A DNA stretch of 64,000 nt from Hymenobacter plasmatis (lineage in GTDB: Bacteria; Bacteroidota; Bacteroidia; Cytophagales; Hymenobacteraceae), in contig NZ_JAJFAW010000005.1 in the NCBI RefSeq assembly GCF_020711255.1, positions 124,001-188,000 of the forward strand. The letters are read 5' to 3'. Below the pieces are notes generated by a model, which did no database searches, was not told the DNA's origin, and saw nothing but the letters and a program-made list of their open reading frames with translations. The stretch's first letter is position 1. Each line of letters starts with the position of its first letter. The position numbers and the translations under genes were made by a program. Positions 58,827 to 64,000 of this stretch are shown in pieces.

Positions 58827-60785
58827 TTACCGAATGCGTTTCAGGGCTACTTCGCGCACCGGGGCAATAACCAGTGGCACCTTCTCCACTTTTACCGACG
58901 AGGTATCCAGGCCAAAATACTGGTCTTCCGAAGCAATGAACTGGCGGATGTAGAAGTAGGCCTGCATAACGAGCTTTTCCCGGGTGGGGAAGTCGTTTTC
59001 AATGCTCAAGAACTTCTCCAGTACCACAAACCGGAAGTCGCCGGTAACGTGCTGCTTATTCAGCGACTCGTAGCGCGAGGTAATGTCCACTTCCTTGTTG
59101 CGCACCAGGTCTTCAATCACTTTGCGGAAGTACAGGTTGATGCGCTGCTGCACCCGGAAGCCCAGCCGGAAGTTGATGCGGAACACGTCGTCGGGCGCTA
59201 CTTCGGTCACTTTATACTCCATGGTATAAGGCTCATCGGTGGTGTCGACGTGGATAAACCAGTAGATATCCGCGCGCTTGGGCCGCTTCTGGAAGATGGA
59301 GTAAATGATTTTCTGCTCAATTTCGGAGCTGCGCTCGGCCGACGTCAGGAACACCAGGTGGGTGGAATACTTGGGGATGGATTCGTCGTCGCTGAGCTGC
59401 TTGAGGGCATCAACGTACGGCTCCAGGCGCACAAATTCCGTGAGCCGGCGCTTGATGTAAAACGCCTTCAGCCACACGTACATCACGCCCATTAGCGCGC
59501 CGCCAATGGCCAGCGACACCCAGCCGCCGTGCGGAAACTTGCGCATGTTGGCAATCAGGAAAGCTCCTTCGATGATGCCGTAAAGCGACGCAAACCCAAT
59601 GACCAGCGGCATGGCCACTTTCTTGGAGCGCAGCCACACCGTGAGCAAAATCGTGGTCATGAGCATGGTGAGCGTGATGGCCAGGCCATAGGCCGCTTCC
59701 ATGTTGGTCGATTCCCGGAAAAACAGCACCACTCCAATGCAGCCCAACAGCAGGAGCCGGTTCATGCTCGGCACGAAGAGCTGGCCTTTCACATCGGTGG
59801 GGTAGTTGAGCCGCACCTTGGGCCACATGTTGAGCCGAATGGCTTCGGCCACCAGCGTAAACGAACCCGTGATAAGCGCCTGCGAGGCGATGATGGCGGC
59901 AATGGTGGCAATGCTGATGCCGATGAGCAGAAACCACTGCGGCATCAGGGCAAAGAAGGGGTTTTTGCCGCCCAGCATCTGGCCTTCATGCTCCAGCAGC
60001 CACGCGCCCTGGCCGAGGTAGTTCAGCACGAGGGCGCTTTTTACAAAGGTCCAGCTGATGCGGATGTTGCCCTTGCCGCAGTGGCCCAGGTCCGAATACA
60101 AGGCCTCGGCCCCAGTGGTGCACAAAAACACTGAGCCCAGCAGCCAGAAGCCGCCTGGGTACCGCACCAGCAAATCATAGGCGTAGTAGGGGTTAAAGGC
60201 TTTTAGAATGATGGGGTTCTCAAAAATCCAGATGCCACCGAGCACGCCCAGCATGGTAAACCACAGCAGCATAATTGGGCCGAATGCCTTGCCTACTATT
60301 TGAGTGCCAAAGCTTTGAAGTAAAAACAAGCCCGCAATAATGCCAATCACGATGTACACCACCACATCCTGCGTGAGGCTGGGGTACACGGCTTTCAGGC
60401 CTTCGATAGCCGACGATACCGAAATGGGCGGCGTAATCACGCCATCGGCCAGCAGGGCCGCCCCACCAATGATTGCCACCGCCGACAGCCACGCACCCCG
60501 GCGGCGCACCAGGGCATAGAGCGAGAAAATGCCACCTTCGCCGTTGTTATCGGCGTTGAGGGTGAGCAGCACATACTTGACGGTGGTTTGCAGCGTCAGG
60601 GTCCATATCACGCACGAAATGCCACCCAATACCAAGTGGGCATCTATCATGTCGGGGACCGTGCCGCTCTTTAGAATGGACGACATTACGTAGAGCGGCG
60701 AGGTGCCAATGTCACCGTAAATAATGCCTAAGGCAATAAGTAGTCCTGCACCCGATATAGCGGTATGCGAATGTTTAGAGTCCAT
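58827..60785 (-). CDS. kup: Kup (KUP/HAK/KT) potassium transporter
   Basis: An integral membrane protein with about 12 helices in the first ~430 residues and a C-terminal cytoplasmic domain. Signature: GALGIIYGDIGTSPLYV-like N-terminal motif (LIALGIIYGDIGTSPLY), DNNGEGGIFSLYALVRR, and the family pattern through helix 10 (MEAAYGLAITLTMLMTT). It has 652 residues, normal for Kup. It mediates proton-coupled K+ uptake at low K+. A TACCTTCG box lies at 60843-60850 on the minus strand, 58 bases before the ATG. It is monocistronic. Confidence 0.97.
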   Translation of the reverse strand: MDSKHSHTAISGAGLLIALGIIYGDIGTSPLYVMSSILKSGTVPDMIDAHLVLGGISCVIWTLTLQTTVKYVLLTLNADNNGEGGIFSLYALVRRRGAWLSAVAIIGGAALLADGVITPPISVSSAIEGLKAVYPSLTQDVVVYIVIGIIAGLFLLQSFGTQIVGKAFGPIMLLWFTMLGVLGGIWIFENPIILKAFNPYYAYDLLVRYPGGFWLLGSVFLCTTGAEALYSDLGHCGKGNIRISWTFVKSALVLNYLGQGAWLLEHEGQMLGGKNPFFALMPQWFLLIGISIATIAAIIASQALITGSFTLVAEAIRLNMWPKVRLNYPTDVKGQLFVPSMNRLLLLGCIGVVLFFRESTNMEAAYGLAITLTMLMTTILLTVWLRSKKVAMPLVIGFASLYGIIEGAFLIANMRKFPHGGWVSLAIGGALMGVMYVWLKAFYIKRRLTEFVRLEPYVDALKQLSDDESIPKYSTHLVFLTSAERSSEIEQKIIYSIFQKRPKRADIYWFIHVDTTDEPYTMEYKVTEVAPDDVFRINFRLGFRVQQRINLYFRKVIEDLVRNKEVDITSRYESLNKQHVTGDFRFVVLEKFLSIENDFPTREKLVMQAYFYIRQFIASEDQYFGLDTSSVKVEKVPLVIAPVREVALKRIR

Positions 60786-60842
60786 GAAGGGGATAAAAAA
60801 CGATAATCAGCCGTTGGAGAAGCGCAATTGATTTACGGGGCG

Positions 60843-60850
60843 CGAAGGTA
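60843..60850 (-). promoter_or_regulatory. -7-like box TACCTTCG for kup
   Basis: Minus-strand TACCTTCG, one mismatch from TAnnTTTG, 58 bases upstream of the kup ATG. Confidence 0.4.
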
Positions 60851-60898
60851 GCTGTCAGGCCGCCGAACAGCATACGGCAACGGTACAGTTAAGTAGCG

Positions 60899-61540
60899 CT
60901 ATGTGACAATCAAGCCATTATCATTTGGCGGGTCGTGCCCGCCGGCCTCGGCAGCGGCTTGGGCATCTAGCGCAGCCTGGCGCATGGCCTCGTCGGCCGC
61001 GGCCAGCACGGCGGCCGCTTCGCGGGCCGCCTGGTCGTGCACCCGGAAAATGCGGCGGTTCACCTCCGCGATGACGCGCTGCCAGGGCGGTGTTTCGCCT
61101 GGCAGGGCGAAGTTGACCAGCTCGCGGCCCAGCCGGTGCAGGCGCAGGCGATTGGTACCGCGGTGGCCGTAGGCCAGCAGCAGCGCCGTGAGCGCCATGC
61201 CTATCATGGCCGGGCCGGTGCGCAGCCAGTTCTGCAGGAAGGCAATCATCACGGCGGCCAGGCCCAGGCCGCCGAGCAGGTACCACAGTATCCAGCGCAC
61301 CGGCGTGATTTCGGCGCGTTCCAGCTCCAGCAGTAGGAAGGTTTGGCCCCGCACGGTAAGGGTCGTGTCGGTGAGGGTCAGCCGGCCGTCGTCGCTGCGC
61401 AGGGGCGGGGCGGGCGGCAGCTCGGGTGTGGGTGCTGGCGCTGCGGCGGAGGCAGTAGTCAGCAAAGCGGCCCCGGAAGGTTGTTCCGGGGCCACGGGCA
61501 ATATTGAGTCAGCGGGTGGCTGGGCTTCGAGGTCTTTCAT
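60899..61540 (-). CDS. Predicted membrane protein of unknown function
   Basis: The protein has 213 residues from the ATG at 61540. An N-terminal Pro/Ala-rich, low-complexity segment leads to a beta-type region (DGRLTLTDTTLTVRGQTFLL), then two adjacent hydrophobic helices (ILWYLLGGLGLAAVMIAFL; MIGMALTALLLAY) and a C-terminal helical, Ala-rich region (EAAAVLAAADEAMRQAALDA). The helices suggest membrane association. No family recognised. It is co-oriented with the FKBP gene (102 bases upstream) and may form an operon with it. Confidence 0.62.
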   Translation of the reverse strand: MKDLEAQPPADSILPVAPEQPSGAALLTTASAAAPAPTPELPPAPPLRSDDGRLTLTDTTLTVRGQTFLLLELERAEITPVRWILWYLLGGLGLAAVMIAFLQNWLRTGPAMIGMALTALLLAYGHRGTNRLRLHRLGRELVNFALPGETPPWQRVIAEVNRRIFRVHDQAAREAAAVLAAADEAMRQAALDAQAAAEAGGHDPPNDNGLIVT

Positions 61541-61642
61541 GTGCTCAGAAACAGCCAAGGTACTAGTGGTGCGGGCCCAGCGGGGCGCCGCGGTGCGCGT
61601 GGTAGTGGAGGCTGCCGGAGCAGCCCCCGCCACCACGGCCCC

Positions 61643-62275
61643 TCAGTTATTTACTTTAATCAGCTCCACGTCGAAGATGAGTGCGGTGTCGCCGGGAATG
61701 TCGCGGCCCGCGCCACGCTTGCCATAGGCCAGGTCCGAGGGGATGTAGAGGCGGTACTTCGAGCCTTCGGGCATGAGCTGCAGGGCTTCTGTCCAGCCGG
61801 CAATCACGCCGTTGACGGGGAAGGTGGCGGGCTGGCCCCGCTGGTAGCTGCTGTCGAACACGGTGCCGTTAATCAGGGTGCCGTGGTAATGGGTCGTCAC
61901 CGACGATTTCAGCGTGGGCTTGGGGCCGGTGCCCTGGGTCAGCACTTCGTACTGCAGGCCGCTGGGCAGGGTGGTGATGCCCGGCTTCTTGGCGTTTTCG
62001 GCGAGGAAGGCTTCGCCTTCGGCTTTGTTGTTGTTCACGGCGTTGGGGTTTTGGTTGTCGTCTTGGTCATCGGTACCGCCCATTTGCTCTTGCAATTGCT
62101 GCATGGCGGCCTGCATTTGTTCCTGGGTAAGGCGGCTGGGGAGGCCCTGCAGGCCTTCCTTGAGGGCGCCGGCCAGGGTGTCTACGTCCAGCTCCAGGCC
62201 TTGCTGGGCAAAGTTGCGGGCCAGGTCGCGGCCAATGATGTAGCTCACCTGAGCTTGGTGGGAATCTAGGTTCAT
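61643..62275 (-). CDS. FKBP-type peptidyl-prolyl cis-trans isomerase with N-terminal dimerisation segment
   Basis: Residues ~115-207 form the FKBP domain: SSVTTHYHGTLINGTVFDSS, VNGVIAGWTEALQLMPEGSK, LAYGKRGAGRDIPGDTALIF. The N-terminal ~100 residues (AQVSYIIGRDLARNF, ALKEGLQGLPSRLTQEQMQA) match the FkpA/Mip-type helical dimerisation region. It catalyses proline isomerisation in folding. No signal peptide is seen from the ATG at 62275, so it may be cytoplasmic, unlike FkpA. It has 210 residues. Confidence 0.9.
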   Translation of the reverse strand: MNLDSHQAQVSYIIGRDLARNFAQQGLELDVDTLAGALKEGLQGLPSRLTQEQMQAAMQQLQEQMGGTDDQDDNQNPNAVNNNKAEGEAFLAENAKKPGITTLPSGLQYEVLTQGTGPKPTLKSSVTTHYHGTLINGTVFDSSYQRGQPATFPVNGVIAGWTEALQLMPEGSKYRLYIPSDLAYGKRGAGRDIPGDTALIFDVELIKVNN

Positions 62276-62440
62276 GAGCAGGGTAGGAGTAAGTTGAGCT
62301 GGGCAGGAAGTTGGGCTGGTTGCCGTGGTGCCACCGCCAGCCGGTGAAAAAATAGGTGAACGGGTTACGCCGTTGCGGGGGCAAAGTTCCAAAAGCCGCG
62401 CCGAACCGCCGCGCCCGGCCGTAATGGCCGAGTTTAGAAC

Positions 62441-62470
62441 AAAAAAGCCCAGCCTATGGGCCGGGCTTTT
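62441..62470 (-). terminator. Terminator for the 62516-62650 small gene
   Basis: AAAAGCCC and GGGCTTTT pair around a 12-base loop (GGCCCATAGGCT as read on the minus strand), followed by a T-run on the minus side. It lies 46 bases past the small-gene stop and confirms a separate minus-strand transcript. Confidence 0.8.
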
Positions 62471-62515
62471 CGCTTATTTAATTGCAGAGAACGGTGGGTA
62501 CCGATAAAATAACGC

Positions 62516-62650
62516 TTAGCAATAAGAATGGTGGTCGTCGTCGCCGGAGAAGTCAAACGTCAGGTCGAGGTCGGCCAGTTTGGCAGCCAGGTAGCTCACG
62601 CCGCCCAGCAATAGCAGCGACGAAAAGGATAAGGCAGTGTTCTTTTTCAT
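62516..62650 (-). CDS. Small membrane protein with acidic His-rich tail
   Basis: The 44-residue product starts at the ATG at 62650 (an in-frame ATG six bases earlier is possible). It has a basic start, a hydrophobic segment (LSFSSLLLLGGVSYLAA) and an acidic tail ending FSGDDDHHSYC. A -7 box TATCTTTG lies upstream and a terminator lies downstream, so it is a complete transcription unit. The tail could bind a metal. Such short ORFs are easily missed by gene callers. The family is unknown. Confidence 0.62.
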   Translation of the reverse strand: MKKNTALSFSSLLLLGGVSYLAAKLADLDLTFDFSGDDDHHSYC

Positions 62651-62686
62651 AATCATACGGCAAATAGCCTAGTGGTAATTCCGGTG

Positions 62687-62694
62687 CAAAGATA
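62687..62694 (-). promoter_or_regulatory. -7 box TATCTTTG of the small membrane protein gene
   Basis: Minus-strand TATCTTTG matches TAnnTTTG exactly, 36 bases before the small-gene ATG, with an AGCTCAA word just upstream. Confidence 0.6.
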
Positions 62695-62742
62695 CGAGAG
62701 TTGAGCTAAATATGTTATGCATGCAGCATAATTAACCTTGGC

Positions 62743-63345
62743 TTAACCTTCGAACCCCGGCACTTCCACCACCTCGCCCGGCTGCATGGAGCCCAGGTGC
62801 AAGCTGCCCACCCGCACCCGCACCAGCCGCAGCGTAGGGAAGCCCACGGCCGCTGTCATCTTGCGCACTTGCCGGAATTTGCCTTCCGTGAGCGTAATGG
62901 AAACCCAACTGGTGGGCCCATGCCGGTCGTCGCGGATTTTCTTGGAGCGGGGCGCAAAGTCCGGCGCTGGGTCAAGCCGAAAGGCCGTGCAGGGGCTGGT
63001 CTGGTACTTCTCGTTATGAATCCCAATTTCGACGCCGGCCTGCATGCGGGCGATGGCCTCCTCATCAATCAGCCCATCTACCTGGGCGTAGTATTCCTTC
63101 TCGATTTTCTTGCTGCGGATGTGCTGGCTCACCTTGCCATCGGTGGTGAGCAGGAGCAGGCCTTCGCTGTCTTCGTCGAGCCGGCCCACGGACATGGTGC
63201 CCGCCGGGAAATCATAAAACTGGCCCAACATGGTCTTTTTGGCTTCGCCCGAAAACTGGCTCACAAACTGGCTAAGGCAGCCATATGGTTTGTGGATGAG
63301 GAAATGGCGATGGGAAATAATTTCCTCGCTCGGTAGCATGGTCAC
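62743..63345 (-). CDS. RsuA/RluE-type pseudouridine synthase
   Basis: The product modifies uridine in ribosomal RNA. The N-terminal start (HRHFLIHKPYGCLSQF) and the catalytic motif MSVGRLDEDSEGLLLLT, with catalytic Asp57, identify the RsuA/RluB/E/F family. The C-terminal motif GKFRQVRKMTAAVGFPTLRLVR is also typical. At 200 residues it lacks the N-terminal S4 domain, as in RluE. The exact target position cannot be read. Confidence 0.93.
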   Translation of the reverse strand: MTMLPSEEIISHRHFLIHKPYGCLSQFVSQFSGEAKKTMLGQFYDFPAGTMSVGRLDEDSEGLLLLTTDGKVSQHIRSKKIEKEYYAQVDGLIDEEAIARMQAGVEIGIHNEKYQTSPCTAFRLDPAPDFAPRSKKIRDDRHGPTSWVSITLTEGKFRQVRKMTAAVGFPTLRLVRVRVGSLHLGSMQPGEVVEVPGFEG

Positions 63346-63388
63346 GGTATTATAAGTTAGCTCAAGTGGCGCAAGGCAGCCGGGCTGG

Positions 63389-64000
63389 CTAGCGGGTGAG
63401 GCGGTAAATCATCAGCGCGGCGCGTTCCACCAGCATTGGAAACTCTTTGAGGTTGATGGTTTCGCCGGCCGCGTGGGCGCCTTTGCCCGATACGCCGAGG
63501 CCATCGAGGCAATCGACGTATTGGGCTATGTAGGAGATGTCGCCGCCCCCACGCGAGCCCGGGTCGCCCGCGGCTACCGGCCCGTAGCCCAGGTCGCGGC
63601 TGGTTTGGTCGGCCAGGGCGGCCAGCTTCTGGTTGCCGGGGGTGGGCGCCATGCCGGGCAGGCCGTCGGTGAAGGTGATTTCGGCTTTCGTGTTGGTCAG
63701 GTTCTGGGCCACAATGGTGCGCATTTTTTCGCGGGCCGCGTCTTTCTGGGCTTCGGTGAGGAAGCGCAAGTCGCCGGTGACGGATGCAGAGGGCGCGATG
63801 ATGTTGGTCTTGCCCACCACTTCACCGCGCGCTTTGGCCTCGTCGTAGTTCACCTCCGAGCCGCCCACCATCAGGCCGGGGTTGAAGGTGAGGTACTGCT
63901 CCTGGCTCAGGTTTTCGCGGAATGAATTGAGGATGCGGGCGGCTTCGTAGATGGCGCCGTAGCCCACGGCCGGCTTGAAGATGCCCGAGGAGTGGGCCGC
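63389..64000 (-). CDS. M20 family metallopeptidase (partial, continues past the window)
   Basis: Only the C-terminal ~203 residues are in the window; the reading frame is open to the right edge, where the sequence encodes AAHSSGIFKPAVGYGAIYEA. The M20 dimerisation domain and the end of the catalytic domain are visible: NPGLMVGGSEVNYDEAKARG, GDPGSRGGGDISYIAQYVD and GKGAHAAGETINLKEFP, with His in the last segment as a probable zinc ligand. It is likely a Gly-X or carboxypeptidase-type exopeptidase. The start lies outside the window, so signal peptide and full length cannot be judged. Confidence 0.88.
   Translation of the reverse strand, partial: AAHSSGIFKPAVGYGAIYEAARILNSFRENLSQEQYLTFNPGLMVGGSEVNYDEAKARGEVVGKTNIIAPSASVTGDLRFLTEAQKDAAREKMRTIVAQNLTNTKAEITFTDGLPGMAPTPGNQKLAALADQTSRDLGYGPVAAGDPGSRGGGDISYIAQYVDCLDGLGVSGKGAHAAGETINLKEFPMLVERAALMIYRLTR

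Overview
The window reads as a high-GC Bacteroidetes chromosome, most like Hymenobacter or a close relative in the Cytophagales. Four things point there. Two proteins carry type IX secretion sorting domains, one of each type (A and B). Bacteroidetes -7 boxes of the TAnnTTTG / TACTTTG kind precede many starts. Most starts lack a Shine-Dalgarno sequence. Several families are typical of the phylum (DUF4920, DUF3108, GH15, NAD-dependent ligase with T9SS proteins nearby). I see no rRNA, tRNA, CRISPR array, transposase, prophage or plasmid module. The genus is an inference.

Layout. 1-2.5 kb: NadR-like NAD enzyme and CorA, convergent across a perfect 41-bp inverted repeat. 2.7-7.9 kb: a co-directional cell-surface polysaccharide group (FemAB/GNAT-like transferase, Wzx-like flippase, GT2 glycosyltransferase, large membrane protein). 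8-16 kb: acyl-ACP desaturase, Ada-like repair protein, DUF427, a VWA protein and its ChlI/MoxR-like AAA+ partner separated by a dihaem cytochrome c, and a membrane protein made of four repeats. 16-31 kb: M14, M28 and S8 peptidases, SurE, a two-component system, a histidine phosphatase, a beta-barrel protein translationally coupled to the S8 peptidase, lipoproteins and LigA.

30.4-37.4 kb is the most distinctive region. A GH2/GH5-like lipoprotein diverges from an 863-residue cellulose-synthase-like GT2 whose C-terminal third resembles a GH26 barrel that has lost its acid/base glutamate. A T9SS-sorted beta-helix protein follows, and the flanks are AT-rich. 37.6-45.3 kb: secreted protein, GH15 glucosidase, NodB deacetylase, DapA, O-antigen ligase-like protein, LutA-like protein and HMG-CoA-lyase-like protein. 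45.4-64 kb: M23, M1, M61, NlpC/P60 and M20 peptidases, an orphan oxidase subunit III, a T9SS type B protein, Kup, an FKBP isomerase, a pseudouridine synthase and several small proteins.

Non-coding structure is rich. Four copies of a REP-like inverted repeat (core GAAGCATCTTATC) and a set of long AT-rich hairpins sit at gene ends; in several cases the hairpin supplies the last codons and stop codon of the flanking gene. The short word TTGAGCT/AGCTCAA recurs in at least 17 intergenic places. At 55.35-55.73 kb a full promoter and terminator enclose no gene except a 23-codon ORF with a nine-base Shine-Dalgarno match, which is exceptional in this phylum and is the best candidate here for something undescribed.
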